DNA from: Mycobacteroides saopaulense
GTDB taxonomy: Bacteria; Actinomycetota; Actinomycetes; Mycobacteriales; Mycobacteriaceae
Direction of reading: 5' to 3'
NCBI RefSeq assembly: GCF_001456355.1
Contig: NZ_CP010271.1
Location: forward strand, 3,534,001-3,598,000
Length of the DNA stretch: 64,000 bases
Under the pieces are notes generated by a model. The model saw nothing but the letters and a program-made list of their open reading frames with translations. It was not told the DNA's origin and searched no databases. A program made the position numbers and the translations under genes. Within the stretch, counting starts at the first letter, position 1. Each line of letters begins with the position of its first letter. Shown in pieces: positions 30,819 through 40,617 of this stretch.

Positions 30819-32165
30819 TTATCGGTTGAACGCCGAGCCCTGTTCGCGGTCCAGGTAGGTGTCCGACTTGTTCTTCAGGAAGAACAGGTACACCACCAGC
30901 GAGATCCCGATGCACACCGTGACGTACGCGATGAACAGCGGCACCTGACCGTGCTCCTTGAGGGCCTGGTAGATCAGCGGCGCGGTCCCACCGAACACCG
31001 AGTTCGCCAGTGCGTAGCCCACGCCGACGCCGAGTGCGCGCACATGCGACGGGAACAGCTCGGACTTCACCAGCGCGTTGATCGAGGTGTATCCGGTCAA
31101 GATTACGTAGGCACCCGCCACCAAGAGAAACGACGCGATCGGCGAATGCGTCTGGGGCAGATAGGTGATGAGGAAGTACGTGTAGACCAGTCCCCCGAAG
31201 CCGAACCACAGCAGCAGCGGCTTGCGACCCACCTTGTCACTGATGATCCCGCCGATGGGCTGCAGCAGCATCAGGAAGACGAGCCCCGCCAAGTTGATCC
31301 AGGTGGCCGTCATCGCCTGGTCCTTATAGGCGGACTTCACCATCGCCGGTGCGTTGACGCTGTAGGTGTAGAACGCCAGGGTGCCGCCCATCGTGATGAG
31401 GAAGCACAGCAGCAGCGGTTTCCAGTATCGGGTGAGCAGCTCGCGCATCGATCCGGAGCTGGTGTCGTCGCCCGCCCTGATGGCCGCCAGCTGCTCATCG
31501 CTGAGCGATTCATCCATAGTGCGCCGCAGCCAGTACACGACGATCGCGGCCACACCGCCGATGGCAAAGGCTATGCGCCAGCCGAATTGGTGCACCTGCT
31601 CGGTGTCGAAGATCGTGAGGATGATCAGCAGCGTGAACTGGGCGAGCACATGGCCGCCCACCAGGGTCACGTACTGGAACGAGGAGAAGAATCCGCGGCG
31701 CTCACGCGTGGCGGCCTCGGACATGTAGGTGGCCGAGGTGCCATACTCTCCGCCCGTCGCGAAGCCCTGCACGAGCCGGCACAGGATCAGCACGATCGGA
31801 GCGGCCATCCCGATGCTGGAGCGCGAGGGCACCAGGGCGATCACCATCGAGCAGGCCGCCATCAGCGAGACGCTGAGGGTCAGCGCGGCGCGGCGACCGT
31901 TCCGGTCGGCGAACCGCCCGAAGAACCACGATCCGAGCGGCCGGGTGATGAAGGTGACCGCGAAGATCGCGTACACATAGACCGTCGAATTCTGGTCGGC
32001 CTGATCGAAGAATTGCTTCTCGAAGTACATCGCGAAGACGGTGTAGACGTAGACGTCGTACCACTCGACAAGGTTGCCGGACGAGCCTCGGATGGTGTTC
32101 CAGATGGCGCGACGAGTCTCGGCCCGACCCGAGGGAGTTGCGGTGCCAGCAGCAGAAACGGCCAT
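30819..32165 (-). CDS. MFS transporter, metabolite:H+ symporter type
   Basis: 448 residues, about twelve transmembrane helices. GNLVEWYDVYVYTVFA at the N-terminus and RPLGSWFFGRFADRNGRR between helices 2 and 3 are hallmarks of the MHS subfamily (dicarboxylate, 2-oxoglutarate, proline, shikimate carriers). A small organic acid is the likely substrate but not decidable. The cutinase gene lies 6 bp upstream, so the two may be one transcript. Confidence 0.88.
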   Translation of the reverse strand: MAVSAAGTATPSGRAETRRAIWNTIRGSSGNLVEWYDVYVYTVFAMYFEKQFFDQADQNSTVYVYAIFAVTFITRPLGSWFFGRFADRNGRRAALTLSVSLMAACSMVIALVPSRSSIGMAAPIVLILCRLVQGFATGGEYGTSATYMSEAATRERRGFFSSFQYVTLVGGHVLAQFTLLIILTIFDTEQVHQFGWRIAFAIGGVAAIVVYWLRRTMDESLSDEQLAAIRAGDDTSSGSMRELLTRYWKPLLLCFLITMGGTLAFYTYSVNAPAMVKSAYKDQAMTATWINLAGLVFLMLLQPIGGIISDKVGRKPLLLWFGFGGLVYTYFLITYLPQTHSPIASFLLVAGAYVILTGYTSINALVKSELFPSHVRALGVGVGYALANSVFGGTAPLIYQALKEHGQVPLFIAYVTVCIGISLVVYLFFLKNKSDTYLDREQGSAFNR

Positions 32166-32171
32166 GCAGGC

Positions 32172-33182
32172 TTACTGATCGCCCGCGACCGGGCCCGGCA
32201 GCGGCCCGTGCCTGGCCGGGTCGGGGGCGGGAACGGTACTCGTCGAGGCCACCGCGGCCGGAGCGTCGGCGGCCGGCGCACCGCCGGGCATCATCCACGC
32301 GGGCGCCTTTCGGGACGTCGAAGCCGCTACCGGCTTAGGCGTGGACGAGGACGGTGCGGCCGTCGAGGTGGGTGCCGGGGTGGTGGCGGGAGGCGTTGTC
32401 GTCCCGCTCAACGGATTGGCACTCTTGGATGTCGAGGCCGGGGCACCCGAGGCGCTGGTGGACGTGCTCGACGCGGCCGCGGCGCTGCTGCTCGCGGCAA
32501 CCGCGGTCAGTCGGTTGACGACGAAGTCGGCGGCCCGATCGGCCGACCCGTCCGATTTGTACTGCATGTGGGGGCCCAGACCACCACCGTTCGGATCGCA
32601 GATGCCGTCACCGGGATTGCAGATATCGATGATCCTGCTGCGCAGGTCGTCCCTGATCGCCAGGTCGAGATTCATCCCGGCGACCTGCCAATTCTTCGGG
32701 TTTCCGATCAAAACGATTGCCGCGACACGCTTTTCGAGATCGGCCGGTAGCGGGTTGTTGAAGGTGAGCCCCGTCCCGTTCTTGCCGAACAGGACATCTA
32801 CGACGGCAGCGCCCTGAGAGAACCCACCGAGCACGAACTGGGTGTTCGGGCAGTTTCGCGCCACCTCTTGCACGTGGTAGCTCATGTCGTTGGCACCGTC
32901 ACCGGCGCGGACCCAGTCGAAGCTGGCCGGATAGTTGACCGCGTAAACGTCCACGGCCTTGCCCGCGAGCCGGCCGGTGAGCTCGTCGGTGAACACCTGG
33001 CCCACATCTCCCAGGCCCGGCGAGTCGTTGGTGCCGCGCGCGAAGGACACATCCACATCCGGACAGCCCGCCGCCCGGGCCACTGCCGAGTTCTCCGTTT
33101 GGGTGGCGAGCACTGCGGCGGTCGCCGCCGCGACCGCGAAAATCGAAACCCCGACCGATCCACGCTTGACGTATCGGTTCAT
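32172..33182 (-). CDS. Secreted cutinase-family esterase
   Basis: 336 residues. A signal peptide (about 1-37, ending AVARAAGC) leads into a cutinase domain (about 38-220) with GGFSQGAAVVD (nucleophile Ser), CNPGDGICD (Asp) and GPHMQY (His), plus cysteines for the usual disulfides. The C-terminal third is a Ser/Ala/Thr/Pro-rich low-complexity tail, as in wall-associated mycobacterial Culp proteins. Culps hydrolyse lipids and esters. Confidence 0.9.
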   Translation of the reverse strand: MNRYVKRGSVGVSIFAVAAATAAVLATQTENSAVARAAGCPDVDVSFARGTNDSPGLGDVGQVFTDELTGRLAGKAVDVYAVNYPASFDWVRAGDGANDMSYHVQEVARNCPNTQFVLGGFSQGAAVVDVLFGKNGTGLTFNNPLPADLEKRVAAIVLIGNPKNWQVAGMNLDLAIRDDLRSRIIDICNPGDGICDPNGGGLGPHMQYKSDGSADRAADFVVNRLTAVAASSSAAAASSTSTSASGAPASTSKSANPLSGTTTPPATTPAPTSTAAPSSSTPKPVAASTSRKAPAWMMPGGAPAADAPAAVASTSTVPAPDPARHGPLPGPVAGDQ

Positions 33183-33306
33183 TCATCCAGCGTAGACAGG
33201 TGGGCGTCCACATTCACAGTCTTGAGGCGATCCGAAACGACTCTTACCGGGCCCTTACTCCTACCTAATGCGCGCCCGCTCAGCGGACACCGCCGTCGCC
33301 CGAAAC

Positions 33307-33320
33307 TGAAACACGTTCTA
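33307..33320. promoter_or_regulatory. KstR-type operator match before the alpha/beta hydrolase
   Basis: TGAAACACGTTCTA fits the published mycobacterial KstR consensus TnnAACnnGTTnnA at every fixed position. It ends 10 bp before the hydrolase GTG, where a bound repressor would block transcription or initiation. KstR controls cholesterol catabolism genes. Confidence 0.6.
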
Positions 33321-33330
33321 CTCTTGTCTG

Positions 33331-34191
33331 GTGGACGTGACATACGAGGGCACCAAGAAGGAACTGGCCACCGACGAGGGTGTGCTGCGCTACCACGAAG
33401 CGGGCACAGCCGGCGAGGGCGAGCCGCTGATCCTGCTGCACGGCTCCGGCCCCGGCGTGACGGGATGGCGGAACTACCGCGGGAACCTCGGGGTTTTCGC
33501 CGAGCACTTCCACACCTACGTCTTGGAATTCCCTGGCTTCGGGGTCAGTGACGCGGTCCAGGGGCACCCCGTGCTGACCGCGGGCGCCTCGGTGATCCGC
33601 TTCATGGACGGACTGGGTATCGAGTCCGCGGCCATCGTCGGGAACTCGATGGGCGGTGTCGTCGGCATCAACCTGGCGATCAAGCACCCCGACCGCATCA
33701 CCAAGCTCGTCACCATCGGCGGCGTCGGCCCCAACATCTTCAGCCCGAGCCCCAGCGAGGGCCTGCGCCTGCTGCAGGAGTTCACCGACGCACCCGATCG
33801 CGACAAGCTGATCCGCTGGCTCAACTCCATGGTGTGGGATCCCGCCGTCGTCACCGACGAACTCATCGAGGAACGTTGGGAAGCCGCGATCAATCCGGAT
33901 GCGCACAAGACCGCACAGCTCATGTACGGCTCCAAAGCCTTTGCGATGCAACAACAGTTCCTCGCCAACGCCGACATCGCGCCGTACTGGGCGATGATGC
34001 ACAAGATCAAGTGTCCGACGCTGCTCACCTGGGGTCGCGATGATCGGGTCAGCCCGCCGGACATGGCCATCGTGCCGATGCGACTCATCCCCAACGCCGA
34101 GCTGCACATCTTCCCGAACAGCGGCCACTGGGTGATGATCGAGGCCAAGGCGGCCTTCGAGCAGACGGTCGTGGACTTCCTGCGGCGCTAG
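33331..34191 (+). CDS. Alpha/beta hydrolase, meta-cleavage-product hydrolase-like
   Basis: 286 residues. LLHGSGPGVTGW (oxyanion hole), VGNSMGGVVGINLA (nucleophile Ser), WGRDDRVSP (Asp) and NSGHWVMIEAK (His) form a complete catalytic set. The HGSGPG and GNSMGG forms are typical of C-C bond hydrolases such as MhpC and HsaD. A KstR-like box directly upstream points to a steroid-linked role. GTG at 33331 begins the protein right after the box. Confidence 0.85.
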   Translation: MDVTYEGTKKELATDEGVLRYHEAGTAGEGEPLILLHGSGPGVTGWRNYRGNLGVFAEHFHTYVLEFPGFGVSDAVQGHPVLTAGASVIRFMDGLGIESAAIVGNSMGGVVGINLAIKHPDRITKLVTIGGVGPNIFSPSPSEGLRLLQEFTDAPDRDKLIRWLNSMVWDPAVVTDELIEERWEAAINPDAHKTAQLMYGSKAFAMQQQFLANADIAPYWAMMHKIKCPTLLTWGRDDRVSPPDMAIVPMRLIPNAELHIFPNSGHWVMIEAKAAFEQTVVDFLRR

Positions 34192-34192
34192 T

Positions 34193-34256
34193 CGCCGAAC
34201 GCATACCGCACGCAGCTCGATCGCCGGGATCGCCTGCGTGCGGTATGCACTCGGCG
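34193..34256. repeat. 64-bp near-palindromic repeat element, copy B
   Basis: Arms CGCCGAACGCATACCGCACG and, from the right end on the other strand, CGCCGAGTGCATACCGCACG pair over 23 bp with two adjacent mismatches. It starts one base after the hydrolase stop and lies 18 bp from the rpsQ terminator. Best preserved of the three copies. Confidence 0.88.
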
Positions 34257-34274
34257 CAAGCCCACCCAACGCAA

Positions 34275-34307
34275 AAGCGCGCCGCCCCTTTCGGGAACGG
34301 CGCGCTT
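34275..34307 (-). terminator. Terminator of the rpsJ-rpsQ block
   Basis: 10-bp stem AAGCGCGCCG/CGGCGCGCTT, extendable inside by CCC/GGG around a short loop, 13 bp after the rpsQ stop; TTGCGTTGGG follows on the minus strand. Confidence 0.8.
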
Positions 34308-34320
34308 CATGCGTATCTGA

Positions 34321-34638
34321 CTACTTGGCCTTCTCGAGAACCTCGACCAGGCGCCACCGCTTGGTGGCCGAGGTCGGGCGGGTCTCCATCAGCGAAACGC
34401 GGTCGCCGACACCGGCGTCACCGTTCTCGTCGTGGGCCTTGACCTTCGACGTGGTGCGAATGATCTTGCCGTACAGCGAGTGCCGGTTGCGGGACTCGAG
34501 CTCGACCACGATGGTCTTCTGCATCTTGTCCGACACGACGTAGCCGATGGCGGTCTTACGACGGCCGCGCGGCTGCTCGGTGGCCGGGGTGTGCCGCGGT
34601 CCAGGCACAGTGCCGGTGTCCTTCTTTTTCTCGCTCAC
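34321..34638 (-). CDS. rpsQ: 30S ribosomal protein uS17
   Basis: 105 residues; the S17 core begins near [19 protein letters not shown] after a 25-residue hydrophilic extension common in actinobacteria. Ends [10 protein letters not shown]. Overlaps the rpmC stop by four bases. Last gene of the S10 block. Confidence 0.96.
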   Translation of the reverse strand: MSEKKKDTGTVPGPRHTPATEQPRGRRKTAIGYVVSDKMQKTIVVELESRNRHSLYGKIIRTTSKVKAHDENGDAGVGDRVSLMETRPTSATKRWRLVEVLEKAK

Positions 34639-34871
34639 TTGCTGTCCTCGCTATCGGGTCCTGCGGCCAATCCGAGCTCGCGCTCACGCATCACCGTGTA
34701 GATGCGCGCGATCTCCTGGCGCACCGCACGCAGCCGACGGTTGTTGGCGAGCTGACCGGTGGCCATCTGGAAGCGCAGGTTGAACAGCTCTTCCTTGGAC
34801 TCACGCAGCTTGGTGACCAGCTCTTCCTCGGTGCTTTCCCGCAGTTCGCCAGCGGAAATTCCCACTGCCAT
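34635..34871 (-). CDS. rpmC: 50S ribosomal protein uL29
   Basis: 78 residues, [18 protein letters not shown] with the conserved [16 protein letters not shown] helix. Start ATG at 34871 overlaps the rplP stop (TGATG). Short C-terminal acidic tail. Confidence 0.96.
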   Translation of the reverse strand: MAVGISAGELRESTEEELVTKLRESKEELFNLRFQMATGQLANNRRLRAVRQEIARIYTVMRERELGLAAGPDSEDSK

Positions 34872-35287
34872 CAGAACTGCTCCTCTCGTGTGATGATGCG
34901 CGCCTTGATCGGCAGCTTGTGGATCGCGCGCGTCAGGGCCTGACGGGCGGTCTCCTCGTTCGGGTAGCTCAACTCGAACAGCACACGACCGGGCTTGACG
35001 TTCGCAACCCACCACTCGGGCGAACCCTTACCGGAACCCATACGGGTTTCGGCGGGCTTCTTGGTCAACGGGCGGTCCGGGAAGATGTTGATCCACACCT
35101 TGCCGCCACGCTTGATGTGCCGGTTGATGGCGATACGAGCGGACTCGATCTGTCGGTTCGTGATGTATGCGTGGCCCAGCGCCTGAATGCCGTAGTCACC
35201 GAAAGCGACGGTGGTACCGCCCGAGGCGGTGCCCTTCTTCTTCGGGTGATGCTGCTTGCGGTGCTTGACCTTACGGGGAATCAGCAT
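34871..35287 (-). CDS. rplP: 50S ribosomal protein uL16
   Basis: 138 residues, [19 protein letters not shown] to [13 protein letters not shown], full length. Contributes to the A-site region of the peptidyl-transferase centre. Two bases separate it from rpsC. Confidence 0.97.
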   Translation of the reverse strand: MLIPRKVKHRKQHHPKKKGTASGGTTVAFGDYGIQALGHAYITNRQIESARIAINRHIKRGGKVWINIFPDRPLTKKPAETRMGSGKGSPEWWVANVKPGRVLFELSYPNEETARQALTRAIHKLPIKARIITREEQF

Positions 35288-35289
35288 GT

Positions 35290-36589
<1,300 letters not shown>

Positions 36590-36590
<1 letters not shown>

Positions 36591-36871
36591 TAGCGCCGCT
36601 TGCTCTTTCGGTCGTCCTTGATGTGACCCTTGAAGGTCCGCGTCGGGGCGAACTCACCCAGCTTGTGACCGACCATCGCCTCGGTGACGAAGACGGGAAC
36701 ATGCTTGCGTCCGTCGTGCACCGCGAAGGTGTGGCCGATGAAGTCGGGGATGATGGTCGACCGACGCGACCAGGTCTTGATGACCTGCTTGGTGTTCTTC
36801 TCGTTCTGAACGTCGACCTTCTTGAGCAGATGGTCGTCGATGAACGGGCCCTTCTTGAGGCTGCGTGGCAT
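36590..36871 (-). CDS. rpsS: 30S ribosomal protein uS19
   Basis: 93 residues, [19 protein letters not shown] to [12 protein letters not shown], full length, head of the 30S subunit. 9 bp after rplB. Confidence 0.97.
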
Positions 36872-36880
36872 CGCTTACTC

Positions 36881-37717
36881 CTAGCGCTTCTTGCCGGTGC
36901 GCCGGCGACGGACGATGAGCTTGTCGCTCGCCTTGTTCGGCTTGCGGGTGCGGCCTTCCGGCTTGCCCCAAGGGCTCACCGGGTGACGACCACCGGAGGT
37001 CTTACCTTCACCACCACCGTGCGGGTGGTCGACCGGGTTCATCACGACACCACGGACGGTGGGGCGCTTGCCCTTCCACCGCATACGGCCGGCTTTACCC
37101 CAGTTGATGTTGGCCTGCTCGGCGTTACCGACCTCGCCGACGGTGGCGCGGCAGCGCACGTCGACACGGCGGATCTCACCGCTGGGCATACGCAGGGAGG
37201 CGTAGGCGCCTTCCTTGCCCAGCAGCTGGATGCCGGAACCGGCCGAGCGGGCCAACTTGGCTCCACCACCGGGGCGCAGCTCGACGGCGTGCACAGTGGT
37301 ACCCGTCGGGATGTTGCGCAGCGGCAGGTTGTTGCCCGGCTTGATGTCGGCGTTGGCGCCCGACTCCACCACGTCACCCTGCGACAGCCCGACCGGCGCG
37401 ATGATGTAACGCTTCTCGCCGTCCAGGAAGTGCAGCAGCGCGATGCGTGCGGTGCGGTTGGGGTCGTACTCGATGTGCGCGACCTTGGCGTTGACGCCGT
37501 CCTTGTCGTGGCGACGGAAATCAATCAGCCGGTAGGCACGCTTGTGGCCGCCACCCTTGTGACGAGTAGTGATGCGGCCGTGGGCGTTACGGCCACCGGT
37601 GCCGTGCAGCGGGCGAATCAGCGACTTCTCGGGAGTCGAGCGAGTGATCTCCGAGAAATCGGCGACGCTCGAGCCGCGGCGACCGGGGGTCGTCGGCTTG
37701 TACTTGCGAATAGCCAT
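36881..37717 (-). CDS. rplB: 50S ribosomal protein uL2
   Basis: 278 residues. [18 protein letters not shown], and the conserved [20 protein letters not shown] with the functionally important His. Full length. 26 bp after rplW. Confidence 0.97.
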   Translation of the reverse strand: MAIRKYKPTTPGRRGSSVADFSEITRSTPEKSLIRPLHGTGGRNAHGRITTRHKGGGHKRAYRLIDFRRHDKDGVNAKVAHIEYDPNRTARIALLHFLDGEKRYIIAPVGLSQGDVVESGANADIKPGNNLPLRNIPTGTTVHAVELRPGGGAKLARSAGSGIQLLGKEGAYASLRMPSGEIRRVDVRCRATVGEVGNAEQANINWGKAGRMRWKGKRPTVRGVVMNPVDHPHGGGEGKTSGGRHPVSPWGKPEGRTRKPNKASDKLIVRRRRTGKKR

Positions 37718-37743
37718 GTCTTCTCTAGTCCTCTACTCCCCGA

Positions 37744-38046
37744 CTACGCGGGGGCTCCAAACAGGTCGATCGGCTTGCTGCCCGGTGCCAGGGTGACGAT
37801 GGCGCGCTTGGTGCTCTTGCGCTGTCCGAAACCGGTGCGGGTGCGCTTGCGCTTGCCCTGCCGGTTCGCGGTGTTCACCGAGGAGACCTTGACGCTGAAG
37901 ATCTGCTCGATGGCGATCTTGATCTGCGTCTTGTTCGAGTCCGGGTGGACGACGAAGGTGTACACGTTGTCTTCGATCAACGAGTACGACTTCTCCGAGA
38001 TCACCGGGGCCAGGATGATGTCGCGGGGGTCAGCGATGGTTGCCAT
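37744..38046 (-). CDS. rplW: 50S ribosomal protein uL23
   Basis: 100 residues, [20 protein letters not shown] to [15 protein letters not shown]. Docking site for trigger factor and SRP at the tunnel exit. ATG at 38046 overlaps the rplD stop (TGATG). Confidence 0.97.
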   Translation of the reverse strand: MATIADPRDIILAPVISEKSYSLIEDNVYTFVVHPDSNKTQIKIAIEQIFSVKVSSVNTANRQGKRKRTRTGFGQRKSTKRAIVTLAPGSKPIDLFGAPA

Positions 38047-38702
38047 CAGGCCGACACCTCCTCTTTCTTCTTGGCGTTGATGAAGCCGTTGAGTGCCTCG
38101 ACGCTGAACACCACGTCATCGGCCTTCAACACGTCATAGGTGTTGAGCTGGTCGTAGGCCAGCACATGCACGTTCGGCAGGTTCCGGACGCTCTTGACCG
38201 AAGCCAGGTCGTCGCGGCCCAGCACCACCAGCAGCTGCTTGCGGTCGGTGATCTCGGCCAGGAACGACTTGGCGCTCTTGGTCGAGGGCTCCTGCCCGGC
38301 AACCAGTTCGGTGATGGCGTGGATCCGGCCATTGCGGGCCCGGTCCGACAGCGCACCGCGCAGAGCGGCGGCGATCATCTTCTTGGGTGTCCGCTGGCTG
38401 TAGTCACGCGGCTGCGGGCCGTGGACGATGCCACCACCGGTGAACTGCGGGGCGCGGGTCGAACCCTGACGGGCACGGCCGGTTCCCTTCTGCCGGTACG
38501 GCTTCTTGCCACCACCGGACACCAGACCACGCGTCTTGGTGGAGTGGGTGCCCTGACGGCCTGCGGCCAGCTGAGCGGTCACCACCTGGTGCAGCAGCGC
38601 GATATTGGCTGGGGCGTCGAACAATTCGGCCGGCAGCTCGATGGAGCCGTCCGTCTTGCCGCCCGGAGCCTTGACTGCGATCTTCAAAAAATCCTCAGAC
38701 AC
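38046..38702 (-). CDS. rplD: 50S ribosomal protein uL4
   Basis: 218 residues with the tunnel loop [20 protein letters not shown]. uL4 represses the S10 operon in E. coli. GTG at 38702 overlaps the rplC stop (TAGTG). Confidence 0.97.
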   Translation of the reverse strand: MSEDFLKIAVKAPGGKTDGSIELPAELFDAPANIALLHQVVTAQLAAGRQGTHSTKTRGLVSGGGKKPYRQKGTGRARQGSTRAPQFTGGGIVHGPQPRDYSQRTPKKMIAAALRGALSDRARNGRIHAITELVAGQEPSTKSAKSFLAEITDRKQLLVVLGRDDLASVKSVRNLPNVHVLAYDQLNTYDVLKADDVVFSVEALNGFINAKKKEEVSA

Positions 38703-39355
38703 TACTTCTCACCTCGCTTGACAGCGGTGCGGACCACAACCAGGCCACCCTTGCGTCCGGGGATGGCACCCTTGATCAGCAGTACGCCGTTCTCGGCATC
38801 AACCTTGTGCACCACCAGGTTCTGAGTGGTGACGCGATCGCTACCCATACGTCCGGACATCCGGGTGCCCTTGAAGACACGACCCGGGGTGGCGCAACCA
38901 CCGATCGAACCGGGACGACGGTGCACGGCCTGCGCACCGTGGCTGGCGCCCTGGCCGCGGAAGCCGTGACGCTTCATGGTTCCGGCGAAGCCCTTGCCCT
39001 TGGAGGTCCCGGTGACGTCGACATAGGCGCCGTCACTGAAGATCTCGGCGGTCAGCTCCTGGCCGACCTCGTATTCGGCGGCAGCGGTTTCGTCGTCCAG
39101 ACGCAGCTCGGCCAGGTGGCGACGCGGGTTGATGCCCGCGGCGGCGAACTGACCGGTGACCGGCTTGGTCACCTTGCGGGGGCTGATCTCGCCGTACGCC
39201 AACTGAACGGCGCTGTAGCCGTCCTGCTCGGGGGTGCGGATGCGGGTCACCACATTGGGGCCGGCCTTGACGACGGTCACCGGGACAACCCGGTTGTTGT
39301 CGTCGAACACCTGCGTCATACCCAGCTTGGTGCCCAGAATTCCTTTTCTTGCCAT
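38702..39355 (-). CDS. rplC: 50S ribosomal protein uL3
   Basis: 217 residues, [20 protein letters not shown], with the W-loop-type GHGFRGQ-like [15 protein letters not shown] segment near the peptidyl-transferase centre. ATG at 39355, 14 bp after rpsJ. Confidence 0.97.
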   Translation of the reverse strand: MARKGILGTKLGMTQVFDDNNRVVPVTVVKAGPNVVTRIRTPEQDGYSAVQLAYGEISPRKVTKPVTGQFAAAGINPRRHLAELRLDDETAAAEYEVGQELTAEIFSDGAYVDVTGTSKGKGFAGTMKRHGFRGQGASHGAQAVHRRPGSIGGCATPGRVFKGTRMSGRMGSDRVTTQNLVVHKVDAENGVLLIKGAIPGRKGGLVVVRTAVKRGEK

Positions 39356-39369
39356 GGTTTCTGGTTCTC

Positions 39370-39675
39370 CTACTGGATGTTCACGTCGACGCTGGCCGGC
39401 AGGTCGATGCGCATGAGCGCGTCAACCGTCTTCGGCGTCGGGTCGAGGATGTCGATGAGCCGCTTGTGGGTGCGCATCTCGAAGTGCTCGCGCGAATCCT
39501 TGTACTTGTGCGGCGACCGGATAACGCAGTACACGTTCTTCTCAGTCGGCAGCGGCACAGGTCCGACGACACTCGCGCCGGTACGGGTCACCGTCTCAAC
39601 AATCTTGCGCGCCGAAGCGTCAATCGCCTCATGGTCGTAGGCCTTGAGCCTGATGCGGATCTTCTGTCCCGCCAC
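39370..39675 (-). CDS. rpsJ: 30S ribosomal protein uS10
   Basis: 101 residues, the standard length, from GTG at 39675 ([19 protein letters not shown]) behind GAGGTAGGAAGC. A further 76 open codons upstream are not S10-like. First gene of the S10 block rpsJ-rplC-D-W-B-rpsS-rplV-rpsC-rplP-rpmC-rpsQ. Confidence 0.97.
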
Positions 39676-39929
39676 GCTTCCTACCTCTACTGTCACTGGT
39701 CCGGAGCACGCCGAAGCGCGCAACCCGATACCGCCGCTGTTTACCTGTCGTAGTTCACCGACCCCCGCGGTCGGGCGTGTCGCCCTCGCGCGCAGTCGTC
39801 CGCGTCGAAAATTCTCGTCGCTTGGACTGGGCCGACGCGCCCGCAAGGGCGCTAGTGGTTCGCCGTCCCCGTTCGCAGCGCACAATGGGGCGACCCAAGG
39901 CACCGAAACCGGTTCACGGCAACCCGAAC

Positions 39930-39958
39930 AGTATGCCTTATCCCGCGGCTGCGGCCAA
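39930..39958 (-). promoter_or_regulatory. Candidate promoter for the rpsJ-rpsQ block
   Basis: Minus strand TTGGCC (39958-39953), 17-bp spacer, CATACT (39935-39930). Predicted leader about 245 nt to the rpsJ GTG. Third member of the TTGG-type promoter set in the ribosomal genes. Confidence 0.4.
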
Positions 39959-39983
39959 ATCCCGACTCAAGGCCCCCTCCGGA

Positions 39984-40047
39984 CGCCGAGCGCATACCGC
40001 ACGCACACACTTTGAGCAGTTCAGCAGCACCAGGTATGCGGTCGGTA
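39984..40047. repeat. 64-bp near-palindromic repeat element, copy C (diverged)
   Basis: The left arm CGCCGAGCGCATACCGCACG is identical to copy A. The right half has decayed, but GGTATGC and TCGG fall at the same offsets (49-55 and 58-61) as in copy A, so the copy is gap-free. The palindrome is lost; it lies between the rpsJ promoter and the DUF4442 dyad. Confidence 0.7.
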
Positions 40048-40057
40048 TCGCCGGTAT

Positions 40058-40073
40058 CTTACTTTCAAGTAAG
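40058..40073. promoter_or_regulatory. Perfect 16-bp dyad, probable repressor operator
   Basis: CTTACTTTCAAGTAAG is a perfect 7+2+7 palindrome; with one mismatch it extends outward to GTA...TAC (40054-40077). It ends 9 bp before the GTG of the DUF4442 gene. Size and symmetry are those of TetR-family operators. No regulator gene is adjacent. Confidence 0.6.
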
Positions 40074-40082
40074 GTACTGGCC

Positions 40083-40553
40083 GTGAGCGCATCTCCGACC
40101 TACAAGATCTGGCAGCGTCTGCAGAACAAGCCCGGCGGTTCCGCCTTGTTCTCCGCCGCCATGATGGCCCGTGTCCCCTACTTCGCCTCGGTGGTGCCGC
40201 ACGTGCACCGGATGGAACCGGGCTACTGCGAGGTGACCGCCCCCAAGTGGTACTTCGTCTATAACCACATCAAGACCTTCCACGCCATCGCCGCGTGCAA
40301 CCTGGCGGAAGTCGCGATGGGCATGTTGATGGAGGCCACCACCCCGTCCTCGCATCGCTGGATCCCCAAGGCGATGAACGTCCAGTACCTCGGCAAGGCC
40401 ACCACCTCTCTGCGCGCGATCGCCCAGCTGGAGGGCGTCGACTTCGCCTCGATCGCCGAGGGCACCGATGTCGTCGTGCCGATCAGCATCACCGATCGCG
40501 ACGGCAAGGAAGTGGTGAAGGCAGAGATCACCACCTGGGTGACACCCGCCTAA
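40083..40553 (+). CDS. DUF4442 / hotdog-fold thioesterase-like protein
   Basis: 156 residues. VRMEPGYCEV-like VHRMEPGYCEVTAPKW, NHIKTFHAIAACNLAEVAMG and SHRWIPKAMNVQYLGKA fit the DUF4442 family, which has the hotdog fold of acyl-CoA thioesterases. Role in acyl-CoA hydrolysis is inferred. GTG at 40083 is used since the family starts near this point and the dyad operator lies directly upstream; the frame is open further up through the control region. A P450 gene follows 64 bp later on the same strand. Confidence 0.75.
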   Translation: MSASPTYKIWQRLQNKPGGSALFSAAMMARVPYFASVVPHVHRMEPGYCEVTAPKWYFVYNHIKTFHAIAACNLAEVAMGMLMEATTPSSHRWIPKAMNVQYLGKATTSLRAIAQLEGVDFASIAEGTDVVVPISITDRDGKEVVKAEITTWVTPA

Positions 40554-40617
40554 TACATACCGGCGAAATTTGACCGTTAGAGGCAAATCTATGGTGTGAC
40601 GCGCGCACACTCCGGCT

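Larger units (their letters stand above)
39676..40082. other. 407-bp divergent control region between rpsJ and the DUF4442 gene
   Basis: No gene of its own. From the rpsJ side it holds a leader of about 245 bp, a candidate rpsJ promoter at 39930-39958, repeat copy C at 39984-40047, and a perfect dyad at 40058-40073 just before the DUF4442 start. The leader is long enough for S10-type leader control, but I did not establish a specific fold. Confidence 0.6.

Noticed and set aside
33280..34269. Minus-strand protein containing SAYRTQAIPAIELRAVC, similar to a plus-strand frame near 19490
   Set aside because: The similarity comes from the shared non-coding 64-bp repeat read in translation, not from homologous genes.
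40594..40610. GTGTG/CACAC inverted repeat before the P450
   Set aside because: Five-base arms are too short to be distinguished from chance in this sequence.
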